Below are positions 8,047 to 15,511 of a stretch of DNA of 36,563 nt, piece after piece. Origin of the DNA: an uncultured Flavobacteriales bacterium (GTDB lineage: Bacteria; Bacteroidota; Bacteroidia; Flavobacteriales_D; Sanyastnellaceae); the NCBI GenBank assembly GCA_937967465.1, contig CALBSW010000070.1, positions 1 to 36,563 on the forward strand, in the 5' to 3' direction. The position numbers and the translations under genes were made by a program. How positions within the stretch are numbered: the stretch's first letter is position 1; every line of letters begins with the position of its first letter. The notes under the pieces are model-generated. The model saw only the letters and a list, made by a program, of their open reading frames with translations. It searched no databases and had not been told where the DNA came from.

Positions 8047-8088
8047 ATGAAACTTCTCCCCACTCTGCCCCGAATCCATGGCCTCTGA
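8047..8088 (+). other. Possible 13-codon leader peptide overlapping the phoH start
   Basis: An ATG at 8047, 8 bases after the TAGCTTTG box, opens a frame encoding MKLLPTLPRIHGL. It ends at TGA 8086-8088, so it covers the phoH start codon in another frame. Termination beside the phoH start could couple the two. It may also be chance; there is no ribosome-binding site and no amino-acid bias suggestive of attenuation. Confidence 0.25.
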
Positions 8089-9148
8089 ACGCCGTTTCAC
8101 TTTGCCGGACATGATGCCGCTCGAATTCTTTGGTGTTGGACACCGGAAGTTTGCCACCCTGAAGTCGCATTTCCCCAAGCTCAAATTGGTGGGAAGGGGC
8201 AATGAGGTCAAGGCCATGGGCGCCAAGGATGACTTGGACGTGTTTGCAGCGAAATGGGAGCTGCTCATGTGGCACATGGAGCGGTATGGCAAGCTGGAGG
8301 AAGACGACATGGAGCGCTTGATCCGCGAGGATGGAGCGGCCATTCGCAAATCCGCGTCAGACGACGACACCCTGGTTTACGGACCCGGTGGATTGCGTGT
8401 CACCGCAAGGACCCCGAACCAACGCAAGCTGGTGGAGGCGGTGCGGAAGAATGACATGGTGTTCGCGATCGGACCTGCCGGATCGGGCAAGACTTACACT
8501 GCAGTGGCCTTGGCTGTGCAGGCCCTGAAGGAGAAGCGTGTTCGCCGGATCATCATGACGCGCCCGGCAGTGGAAGCCGGTGAGAACCTCGGTTTTCTGC
8601 CTGGCGACCTCAAAGAGAAGTTGGACCCTTACATGCAGCCTTTGTACGATGCCTTGACGGACATGCTGCCTTATGACCGCGTGGCGGATCACCTGGAAAA
8701 GGGCGTCATTGAAATCGCTCCGCTCGCTTTCATGCGCGGTCGGACCCTCGACAAGGCATTTGTGATCCTGGACGAGGCACAGAATGCCACGGTGGCTCAG
8801 ATGAAGATGTTTCTCACCCGCATGGGAAAGTCGGCCACATTCATCGTTACAGGCGACGCCTCCCAAGTGGACCTTCCTCGAAAGCAGGAAAGCGGATTGC
8901 GGTTTGCACGCCGCGTCCTGCGCGGTGTCGAAGGGCTTTCCTTCGTCGAACTGACCGGGGCGGATGTGGTGCGTCACGCGCTGGTGAAACGGGTGATCGA
9001 AGCCTTCGAAACCGAGGAGTCCAAAGGCAACGAGGGTGGCATGGGGCCCTCCATCGGTGCGGTCCCCCCCAAGAAGTGGCATCGTGAGGAGGCGTCGAAC
9101 GAGGAGGATGACCACAACGCTCCCGATATTGCGGCGCCGGAATCATGA
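8078..9148 (+). CDS. phoH: PhoH-family ATPase
   Basis: A 356-residue protein with an N-terminal KH-like region (about residues 15-70) and a PhoH P-loop NTPase domain (about 105-310). Walker A is GPAGSGKT at 132-139 and Walker B is FVILDEAQN at about 228-236. MTRPAVEAGENLGFLPGD and TGDASQVDLP are family hallmarks. The acidic C-terminal tail after about residue 315 looks disordered. PhoH-like (PhoL/YbeZ) proteins are linked to RNA metabolism and ribosome biogenesis, often with the endoribonuclease YbeY, which is not in this window. The purC start overlaps its stop as ATGA. Confidence 0.9.
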   Translation: MASERRFTLPDMMPLEFFGVGHRKFATLKSHFPKLKLVGRGNEVKAMGAKDDLDVFAAKWELLMWHMERYGKLEEDDMERLIREDGAAIRKSASDDDTLVYGPGGLRVTARTPNQRKLVEAVRKNDMVFAIGPAGSGKTYTAVALAVQALKEKRVRRIIMTRPAVEAGENLGFLPGDLKEKLDPYMQPLYDALTDMLPYDRVADHLEKGVIEIAPLAFMRGRTLDKAFVILDEAQNATVAQMKMFLTRMGKSATFIVTGDASQVDLPRKQESGLRFARRVLRGVEGLSFVELTGADVVRHALVKRVIEAFETEESKGNEGGMGPSIGAVPPKKWHREEASNEEDDHNAPDIAAPES

Positions 9149-10107
9149 ACACGACCGTCCACCCCACTCCCCTGTATGAGCAGCAGCTGCACTTCGAGGG
9201 AGAAACCCAGTTCTACCGCGGCAAGGTCCGCGACGTCCATACCCTCGAGGATGGCCGTTTGTTGATGGTCGCCAGCGACCGCATCTCCGCGTTTGACGTG
9301 GTGCTTCCGCGTCCCATCCCCTTCAAAGGGCAGGTGCTCAATCAATTGGCATCGCACATGTTGCGCGCTGTTTCCGACATCGTGCCCACTTGGCTGGAGG
9401 ATGCGCCAGACCCCAACGTGGCCATTGGCCGACGGTGTGAGCCCATTCGACTCGAGATGGTCATCCGCGGTCACCTGACTGGGCATGCATGGCGGACGTA
9501 CCGAGATGGCGGCCGCACCCTGTGCGGTGTGCCGTTGCCCGAAGGGATGAAAGAGCACGATGCTTTCCCCCAGCCCATCATCACCCCAGCCACCAAAGCG
9601 GAGGAAGGCCACGATGAGGACATCAGCGAGGCGGACATCCTTGCACAGGGCATTGTGCCGGAGCCGCTCTACCGCGAGATGGAGCGGGTCACCCGGGCCT
9701 TGTTCGCACGGGGACAGCAGATGGCTGCAGAACGCGGATTGATCTTGGTCGACACCAAGTACGAATTTGGGTTGCACGAAGGTGAACTCATGCTGATGGA
9801 TGAGGTGCACACGCCCGACAGCAGCCGTTACTTCCACCTCGAAGGATTTGAGGATCGTCAAGCCGCAGGAGCTCCGCAAGCTCAGTTGAGCAAGGAATTT
9901 GTTCGGGAATGGCTGATTGAAGGTGGCTTCATGGGACAGGAAGGCCAATCGATTCCGGAGATGACCGACGCGTTTGTCCAATCGGTGACCGACCGCTACA
10001 TCGGATTGTACGAGCAGGTGACCGGCCTTGAATTCATCCGTCCGGAGGAGACCGACACGGTGCTTCGGATTCAAGAGAATGTGGAGACGTGGCGCCTAAA
10101 GCACTGA
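9145..10107 (+). CDS. purC: Phosphoribosylaminoimidazole-succinocarboxamide synthase (SAICAR synthetase)
   Basis: A 320-residue enzyme that ligates aspartate to CAIR using ATP in de novo purine synthesis. Recognisable elements are YRGKVRDV near the N terminus, VASDRISAFDVVLP, EMVIRGHLTGHAWR and LILVDTKYEFG followed by LMLMDEVHTPDSSRY. It is of the longer type of about 300 residues, rather than the roughly 240 residues of E. coli PurC. The start overlaps the phoH stop by four bases. Its last 19 bases overlap the GTG start of tsaC, so the genes are probably translated together. Confidence 0.95.
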   Translation: MNTTVHPTPLYEQQLHFEGETQFYRGKVRDVHTLEDGRLLMVASDRISAFDVVLPRPIPFKGQVLNQLASHMLRAVSDIVPTWLEDAPDPNVAIGRRCEPIRLEMVIRGHLTGHAWRTYRDGGRTLCGVPLPEGMKEHDAFPQPIITPATKAEEGHDEDISEADILAQGIVPEPLYREMERVTRALFARGQQMAAERGLILVDTKYEFGLHEGELMLMDEVHTPDSSRYFHLEGFEDRQAAGAPQAQLSKEFVREWLIEGGFMGQEGQSIPEMTDAFVQSVTDRYIGLYEQVTGLEFIRPEETDTVLRIQENVETWRLKH

Positions 10108-10691
10108 AGAACGCGCCGTGGCGTGAGGATGCCATCCAGACTGTACGTGCATTGAAGGCCGGCGGTGTGGTGCTCTACCCGACCGACACGGTATGGGGAT
10201 TGGGGTGCCGGGCGGACGATGCCGAGGCATTGGACAAGCTGTACAAGGTCAAGGGGCGCCCTGGTGGTCAGCCTTCCTTGGTGCTGGTGGATGCTGAAGG
10301 ATTGTTGGAGGAGTATGCGAATCCAGTGCCCGACATCGCCTGGGACCTGCTTCGTGAGGGAGGCAGTCCGGAGAGTCGGCCCATGACATTGGTCCTTCCC
10401 GGTGGACGGGGCGTGGCCCCTGCCCTGCTCGCTGAAGACGGCAGCCTGGCCATCCGTGTCGTGCACGACCCGTTCCTGCAGTTCATTCTGCGGGGAATTG
10501 ACGTGCCCCTCGTGAGCACTTCGGCCAACTTGACCGGCCAACCGACCCCGGGTCATTTTTCGGAAATCCCCAAGGCCATCCGGGAAGGAGTCGACCACGT
10601 CTGCGTGACGGGCCGGGACCGCAAGGGCGGTGCTTCATCGAGCATGGTCAAGTTGGATGCGGCCGGACGAATCAACATCCTGCGCCCGTGA
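10089..10691 (+). CDS. tsaC: L-threonylcarbamoyladenylate synthase (YrdC/Sua5 family)
   Basis: A 200-residue single-domain YrdC-type protein that makes threonylcarbamoyl-AMP from threonine, bicarbonate and ATP for the universal t6A37 modification of tRNA. The motifs are GGVVLYPTDTVWGLGC, LYKVKGRPGGQPSLVLV and VPLVSTSANLTGQPT. The C-terminal Sua5 domain is absent, so this is the TsaC-like short form. The GTG start at 10089 lies inside the end of purC and there is no in-frame ATG near it. MtaB, encoded at 32938-34269, acts on the t6A product. Confidence 0.9.
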   Translation: MAPKALKNAPWREDAIQTVRALKAGGVVLYPTDTVWGLGCRADDAEALDKLYKVKGRPGGQPSLVLVDAEGLLEEYANPVPDIAWDLLREGGSPESRPMTLVLPGGRGVAPALLAEDGSLAIRVVHDPFLQFILRGIDVPLVSTSANLTGQPTPGHFSEIPKAIREGVDHVCVTGRDRKGGASSSMVKLDAAGRINILRP

Positions 10692-12202
10692 ATTTCGCCA
10701 AGGAACTGCAGCACCCGGTGTTCAGGGCCGTGGGCGAGGAAGCGGACCGCAAAGGCCAGCAGGCGTTTGCCATTGGAGGGTTCGTTCGGGACTTGCTCCT
10801 GAACCGTCCGTGCAAGGACATCGACATCGTGGTGGAGGGCAGCGGCATCGAATTGGCCAAGGCCACAGCCAAGGCGCTCCAGGCAGGCAAGGTGTCGGTG
10901 TTCAAGAATTTCGGGACGGCGATGTTCAAGTCGGGGGACATGGAGGTCGAATTCGTGGGGGCCCGAAAGGAGTCCTACCAGCGCGGCAGCCGCAAGCCGA
11001 TTGTCGAGGACGGCACCATCGAAGACGATCAAAATCGCCGGGACTTCACCATCAATGCCCTGGCATTGCGCCTCAATGCGGAGGGTTTTGGCGAATTGGT
11101 GGACCCTTTCGGAGGACTGAAGGACTTGGAGAATCGGACGATCCGAACCCCGCTGGACCCGGATGTGACGTACAGCGACGATCCCCTGCGCATGTTGCGG
11201 GCGGTCCGATTCGCCTCCCAGCTCGGTTTCCGCATCGAAGAGGAGAGCTTGGCTGCGATTTCACGGAACGCCACCCGCTTGGAGATCATCTCGGCCGAGC
11301 GCATTCACGTTGAACTCAACAAGGTCCTCCTCTCTCACAAGCCCAGTGTGGGCTTCAAGCTGATGCTGCGCACCCGGTTGCTCCATCAATTCTTCCCCGA
11401 AATGGTGGCACTCAAAGGGGTTGAGCGGCGCAACGGCATCGGCCACAAAGACAACTTCTACCACACCTTGGAGGTCGTGGACAATGTGGCCGCGGTGAGT
11501 GACAAGCTGTGGCTCCGGTGGGCAGCGCTGTTGCACGACATCGCCAAGCCGCCCACCAAACGGTTTCACCCGGACCACGGTTGGACATTCCATGGACACG
11601 AGGACCGCGGTGCTCGGATGGTGCCCAAGATCTTCAAGCGCCTGAAGCTTCCGCTGGATCACCAGATGAAGTATGTGCAGAAGCTGGTCCTGCTTCACCT
11701 TCGTCCCATCGCCCTCACCAAAGAAGAGGTGACCGACTCGGCGGTGCGGCGTCTGCTCTTCGAAGCCGGTGACGATGTGGACGATTTGATGATGCTCGCC
11801 CGGGCCGATATCACGTCCAAGAATGAGGCCAAGGTGGAGCGCTACCTCCGGAACTACGAGGTGGTGGTGCGCAAGCTGGTGGAGGTCGAGGAAAAGGACC
11901 GGGTCCGGAACTTTCAGCCTCCGGTCAGTGGAGAAGACATCATGTCCCATTTTGGCATTCCCCCCTGCCGTCCCATCGGCGCCATCAAGAATGTGATCAA
12001 GGACGCCATTCTCGATGGGCACATCGACAACGATCCCGCAGCCGCCCGGGCTTTGATGGAGGAATATGGACCGCACATTCTCCAGGCTTGGAAGGACATC
12101 CAAGCGCGTAGAAGTGAAGGTGAGTTCAACGAAAAAGGGGCCCGAGACACCTTCGACGCTTGGCTGGACACCTTGGAGGTCAGCCCTTCCAGCCGTCCTT
12201 GA
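10688..12202 (+). CDS. cca: CCA tRNA nucleotidyltransferase with HD domain
   Basis: A 504-residue class II nucleotidyltransferase. It has AIGGFVRDLLL and DIDIVVEG (catalytic carboxylates) near the N terminus, then RRDFTINALAL and DPLRMLRAVRFASQLGF, followed by an HD phosphohydrolase domain with the motif LLHDIAKP. The order is that of Bacteroidota tRNA nucleotidyltransferases, which add or repair the 3' CCA of tRNAs; the HD domain may remove cyclic phosphates. The GTG start overlaps the tsaC stop as GTGA. The tRNA-Met gene of this window lacks an encoded CCA, consistent with a need for this enzyme. The 3' end overlaps glnS tail to tail by 23 bases. Confidence 0.92.
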   Translation: MNFAKELQHPVFRAVGEEADRKGQQAFAIGGFVRDLLLNRPCKDIDIVVEGSGIELAKATAKALQAGKVSVFKNFGTAMFKSGDMEVEFVGARKESYQRGSRKPIVEDGTIEDDQNRRDFTINALALRLNAEGFGELVDPFGGLKDLENRTIRTPLDPDVTYSDDPLRMLRAVRFASQLGFRIEEESLAAISRNATRLEIISAERIHVELNKVLLSHKPSVGFKLMLRTRLLHQFFPEMVALKGVERRNGIGHKDNFYHTLEVVDNVAAVSDKLWLRWAALLHDIAKPPTKRFHPDHGWTFHGHEDRGARMVPKIFKRLKLPLDHQMKYVQKLVLLHLRPIALTKEEVTDSAVRRLLFEAGDDVDDLMMLARADITSKNEAKVERYLRNYEVVVRKLVEVEEKDRVRNFQPPVSGEDIMSHFGIPPCRPIGAIKNVIKDAILDGHIDNDPAAARALMEEYGPHILQAWKDIQARRSEGEFNEKGARDTFDAWLDTLEVSPSSRP

Positions 12203-13877
12203 GGGTCACCGAGCGGTTCCATACAGGGTGTCCGGCTGCCTGGCTTTGCATTTCATCGAGTGAGAAATACCCCAATCGCGTGAACTGATAGGGCGTGCCC
12301 ACTGCTGCTTGCGCCAAGGAGGGCTCGAGTTTGCATCCCGTGCGGATTTCCAGGCTTTCGGGATTCAGGAACTCGGTGAAGTCGCGTCCTTCATGCCCGT
12401 CGGGATTCGGATCGGAGAACAGTCGGTTGTAGAGCCGGACCTCCGCGTCGATGGCCGTGGCCGCGTTGACCCAATGCAAGGTGCCCTTGGCTTTGATGCC
12501 ACTTGTGTCGGACCCGCTTCGGCTGTCGGGGAAATACTCGACATGCACTTCTTGCACCCGTCCGTCTTCGCCGACGATGTGGTCGACATAGCGGACGATG
12601 AAGGCGGATTTGAGGCGCACCGTCTTGCCTGGAGCGAGGCGGAACCACTTTCGGTTGGCCTCCTCGCGGAAGTCGTCCCGCTCCATCCAGAGCTCGCGGC
12701 TGAATGGCATGTTGCGCGTTCCAGCGGTGGGGTCTTCCGGGTTGTTTTCGGAGGGCAGGTCTTCCGTTTGTCCCTCCGGGTAATTCGTGATGACCAACTT
12801 GATGGGGTCCAGCACGGCCATGGCCCGCATGGCGGTGCGATTCAGGTGGTCCCGGAGTGCCCACTCCAGCAGTCCGAAGTCGATGACATTCTCGCGTTTG
12901 GCGATGCCGACACGGTCGCAAAAGGTGCGGATGGATTCGGGGGTGAAGCCCCGGCGGCGCAGACCACTGATGGTGGGCATGCGCGGATCGTCCCAACCAT
13001 CGACATGTCCTTCCTCGACGAGGCGCAGGAGTTTGCGCTTGGACATGATGGTGTGGTCGAGATTGAGCCGGGCGAATTCGATCTGTCGGCTCGGGAAAAT
13101 CTCGAGTTGTTCGATGAACCACTCATAGAGCGGGCGGTGCACTTCGAACTCGAGGGTACACAGGGAGTGCGTGATGCCTTCGATGGAGTCGCTTTGCCCG
13201 TGTGCGAAGTCGTACATCGGATAAATGCACCAGTCGTCCCCAGTCCGGTGGTGATGGGACCGTTTGATGCGGTAAATCAGAGGGTCCCGCATGTGCATGT
13301 TGGGATGCGCCATGTCGATTTTGGCCCGCAGCACGCAATGGCCATCGGGATGGACCCCGCTCCGCATTTCCTCGAAGAGCTGCAGGTTTTCCTCGACACT
13401 GCGGTCGCGGTAAGGGCTGTTGGTACCAGGTTGGGTCGGAGTGCCCTTCTGAGCGGCCATGTCCTCCGCACTTTGGTGGTCGACGTAGGCTTTCCCTTTG
13501 CGGATCAGGTCGACAGCAAATGCGTGCAGTTGCTCAAAGTAATCGCTGGTGTAGTGCTCTCCCCCATTCCATTGGTAGCCCAGCCATTGCACATCGCGGC
13601 GGATGGCATCCACGTATTCTTGACTTTCCTTCTCAGGGTTGGTGTCGTCGAAGCGGAGGTTGACGTGGCCCTTGTACTTCTCGGCGAGGCCGAAACTCAG
13701 ACAGATGGCTTTGGCGTGCCCGATGTGGAGATACCCATTGGGTTCTGGCGGGAAGCGCGTGTGGATCTGCCCATGCTTGCCTGAAGCGAGGTCATCCGCG
13801 ATGATCTGTTCAATGAAGTGAAGTGAAGGGCGATCGGCTTCGGTGGAGGGGCGTTCAGAACGAGCTGGGTCGGACAT
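12180..13877 (-). CDS. glnS: Glutaminyl-tRNA synthetase
   Basis: A 565-residue class I aminoacyl-tRNA synthetase. The ATP-binding motif HIGH lies at residues 51-54 in PEPNGYLHIGHAK and the KMSKS-type motif MSKRK at 278-282. FDDTNPEKE and YDFAHGQSDSIEGITHS identify the Gln rather than Glu branch. The C-terminal half is the beta-barrel anticodon-binding region, ending with the usual DSR...KAKGTLHWV segment. It charges tRNA-Gln directly. A perfect TAAATTTG box ends 4 bases before the ATG, so the mRNA probably has little or no leader. The gene is monocistronic and convergent with cca. Confidence 0.96.
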   Translation of the reverse strand: MSDPARSERPSTEADRPSLHFIEQIIADDLASGKHGQIHTRFPPEPNGYLHIGHAKAICLSFGLAEKYKGHVNLRFDDTNPEKESQEYVDAIRRDVQWLGYQWNGGEHYTSDYFEQLHAFAVDLIRKGKAYVDHQSAEDMAAQKGTPTQPGTNSPYRDRSVEENLQLFEEMRSGVHPDGHCVLRAKIDMAHPNMHMRDPLIYRIKRSHHHRTGDDWCIYPMYDFAHGQSDSIEGITHSLCTLEFEVHRPLYEWFIEQLEIFPSRQIEFARLNLDHTIMSKRKLLRLVEEGHVDGWDDPRMPTISGLRRRGFTPESIRTFCDRVGIAKRENVIDFGLLEWALRDHLNRTAMRAMAVLDPIKLVITNYPEGQTEDLPSENNPEDPTAGTRNMPFSRELWMERDDFREEANRKWFRLAPGKTVRLKSAFIVRYVDHIVGEDGRVQEVHVEYFPDSRSGSDTSGIKAKGTLHWVNAATAIDAEVRLYNRLFSDPNPDGHEGRDFTEFLNPESLEIRTGCKLEPSLAQAAVGTPYQFTRLGYFSLDEMQSQAAGHPVWNRSVTLKDGWKG

Positions 13878-13881
13878 GGTG

Positions 13882-13889
13882 CAAATTTA
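13882..13889 (-). promoter_or_regulatory. -7 box directly upstream of glnS
   Basis: The minus strand reads TAAATTTG, a perfect TAnnTTTG match, followed by CACC and then the glnS ATG. With a transcript start a few bases after the box, the mRNA would be leaderless or nearly so. Confidence 0.6.
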
Positions 13890-13973
13890 TTCCGTAGACA
13901 GGCGATGTGGGCCACTTTCCATGGTCTTCATCCCCCGCGTTGAACCGAAGCGGTTGTGGTGGGTTGAAAGACC

Positions 13974-14366
13974 GTGAAACCACAGCGATTGACCCCAGTG
14001 AAGGATGTCATCCGGTTCCGTCTGCGACGCGGGGACCGGGTTGTGGGTTGGATGCGCGAGGAATTGACAGGACAGGCCTTCTTCAGCCGGGATGGCTTGT
14101 GGTGGTCTGGACGGCGGATCGAATGGACTGAGCGCGACCGTTGCAGCGGCATGCAGGATGTGGATGGCCGATGGCTGCACGAAGGAGATGTGTTGGAGCC
14201 TGTGGCTTGCCCATGGTGGCAACGTCGGCACCAGTGGTTCGTGGCCTGCACGCTGGAATCGGGCTGGTCCATATACCGAAACAGCCCCTTGCGGGGCTGG
14301 TTGCGGGAAGGCGAATCCGAAATGGAAAGCCGTCAATGGCGTTGGGCAGGCGTTGCCTGGCGTTGA
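13974..14366 (+). CDS. Small tryptophan-rich YopX-like protein
   Basis: A 130-residue protein with a GTG start preceded by GAAAG. It contains about a dozen tryptophans. The layout resembles the YopX fold often found on phages: an early GDRVVGWM strand, RDGLWW, then SGMQDVDGRWLHEGDVLEP, which parallels the YopX signature of the type GLKDKNGKEIYEGDIV, and finally a WFVACTLESGWSIYRN strand. No function is known for such domains. It ends 1 base before the convergent LytTR gene. An opposing frame at 13887-14336 exists but encodes nothing recognisable, so I favour this strand. The assignment to YopX is by eye only. Confidence 0.6.
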   Translation: MKPQRLTPVKDVIRFRLRRGDRVVGWMREELTGQAFFSRDGLWWSGRRIEWTERDRCSGMQDVDGRWLHEGDVLEPVACPWWQRRHQWFVACTLESGWSIYRNSPLRGWLREGESEMESRQWRWAGVAWR

Positions 14367-14367
14367 A

Positions 14368-15018
14368 TCAGAGCAATTGGATGCGCTTCATGAGCTCATC
14401 CTTGTAGGTGCGTGAGATGGGGATCTCGTCCTCATCAATCTTGATGACAAACTGGAACGTGTCAATGTGCGTGACTCGGTCGATGTTGATGACAAAGTTC
14501 CGGCTGACACGAACGAAATCTTCAGCAGGCAACTTGAGCAGAAGGTCTTTCAAACTGGCCTTGACATTGTACTTGCGCTCTCCCACGTGAATGGCACTGT
14601 ACTTGCCTTCAACCTCAATGAAGCGCACGTCGCTGAGGTGGATGCGGCGCAATTTGTTGCCCACTTTGGTGAAGAAGTGCTTGGGACGAACTTGAATCGA
14701 ATCGAGCTCTTCCAATGCTTTGGTAACGAGCTCTTCAAGGTCATTGGAGGAACCCTCCACTTCTCCGTTGGCCAACGCCATCTCGAGGTCGAGGATGGCC
14801 AAGCGGTTTTGGGCGCTGAGTTGTTCCAAAAACTCTTTGAGACCATTGCTCCGTTCTGTGACCAGGACGAGGTCGGGGGGAGTGAAAAGGCAAATGCCGG
14901 CCGCTTCTGCGGTCTTACTGGCGGTTCTCACATCACAACCCAACTCTTCGAGGTGTTGCTGCGGTGCAGTTGTGGCTCGGGAGCCACCGAGAATCAGGAT
15001 GTTGGGTTTGCGTACCAT
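14368..15018 (-). CDS. LytTR DNA-binding regulator with degenerate receiver
   Basis: A 216-residue protein from MVRKPNILILGG; an ATG 24 bases upstream is also possible. The last roughly 100 residues are a LytTR domain (FFTKVGNKLRRIHLSDVRFIEVEGKYSAIHV, DFVRVSRNFVINIDRVTHI, ISRTYKDELM), which binds direct repeats in promoter DNA. The first roughly 80 residues have receiver-like strand order, but the acidic pair expected after the first strand is GG, and the phosphoacceptor position in PDLVLVTE is Thr rather than Asp. Classical phosphorylation is therefore unlikely. No histidine kinase gene is adjacent. A LytTR transcription factor is secure; how it is controlled is unknown. Confidence 0.85.
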   Translation of the reverse strand: MVRKPNILILGGSRATTAPQQHLEELGCDVRTASKTAEAAGICLFTPPDLVLVTERSNGLKEFLEQLSAQNRLAILDLEMALANGEVEGSSNDLEELVTKALEELDSIQVRPKHFFTKVGNKLRRIHLSDVRFIEVEGKYSAIHVGERKYNVKASLKDLLLKLPAEDFVRVSRNFVINIDRVTHIDTFQFVIKIDEDEIPISRTYKDELMKRIQLL

Positions 15019-15138
15019 GTCAAGAGATGAACACGCCGCCATTCAGTTTGTTCCGGTTTGCCGGACAGGGGGTTCAAGTGGCTTGAATTGGGGTATATGA
15101 TGCGGATATCGGGTTCGGTTCTCCTTGGGTTCCCTTGC

Positions 15139-15146
15139 TAGCTTTG
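15139..15146 (+). promoter_or_regulatory. -7 box directly upstream of clpS
   Basis: TAGCTTTG is a perfect TAnnTTTG match, followed by CACT and then GTG at 15151. The spacing equals that seen at glnS and mtaB, and it supports a leaderless GTG start. Confidence 0.55.
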
Positions 15147-15150
15147 CACT

Positions 15151-15459
15151 GTGTTGGATTTGATGCGCTCCCAAGTCGAAGAAGAAACCCTTGTCGAAGA
15201 GGAGGTGGCGTTGGATGCAGCCGTATCGGGTGGCTGGCACATTGTGTTGTACAACGACGACCACAACACATTTGATCACGTCATCGAATGTCTCATGGCG
15301 TATTGTGGTCATGAGCTCTTGCAGGCCGAGCAGTGCGCCTTGATTGTGCACACCAAAGGCAAGTGTTCCGTGAAAAACGGGGACTATGACGAGTTGGAGC
15401 CCATTTGTACCGCATTGCTCGAACGGGACCTGTCTGCTGAAGTCGAGCCCGCCGGGTAA
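15151..15459 (+). CDS. clpS: ATP-dependent Clp protease adaptor ClpS
   Basis: A 102-residue adaptor that delivers N-degron substrates to ClpAP/ClpCP. The core WHIVLYNDDHNTFDHVIECLM contains the NDD motif and the region that reads the substrate's N-terminal residue. It is followed by CGHELLQAEQCALIVHTKGKCSV, a typical ClpS segment. The N-terminal 25 residues are acidic and variable, as expected. GTG at 15151 is chosen because a TAGCTTTG box ends 4 bases upstream. ATG at 15163 (MRSQVEEE) is the alternative, with a leader of about 10 bases. The gene stands alone between divergent regulators and a surface-protein gene. Confidence 0.9.
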   Translation: MLDLMRSQVEEETLVEEEVALDAAVSGGWHIVLYNDDHNTFDHVIECLMAYCGHELLQAEQCALIVHTKGKCSVKNGDYDELEPICTALLERDLSAEVEPAG

Positions 15460-15498
15460 ATCCGGCAGTCCTTGTAGGTTTCCCTAATTTGCCGGGTT

Positions 15499-15506
15499 CA
15501 GTTTTG
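15499..15506 (+). promoter_or_regulatory. Candidate -7 box for the first FG-GAP surface protein
   Basis: CAGTTTTG matches seven of eight positions of TAnnTTTG and ends 5 bases before the TTG start at 15512. It supports that unusual start, since no ATG is available before residue 15. Confidence 0.35.
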
Positions 15507-15511
15507 AAGCC

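Noticed and set aside
8974..10074. A 366-codon frame antisense to phoH and purC.
   Set aside because: It runs across two well-identified plus-strand genes and has no domain of its own.
13887..14336. A 149-codon minus-strand frame opposite the YopX-like gene.
   Set aside because: Its composition is Pro/Ser-rich with no domain, and it would overlap the glnS promoter box; the plus-strand frame has a recognisable YopX-like pattern.
15462..15495. CCGGCA and TGCCGG inverted repeat after clpS.
   Set aside because: The six-base arms are separated by a 22-base loop and no T run follows, so it is too weak to call a terminator.
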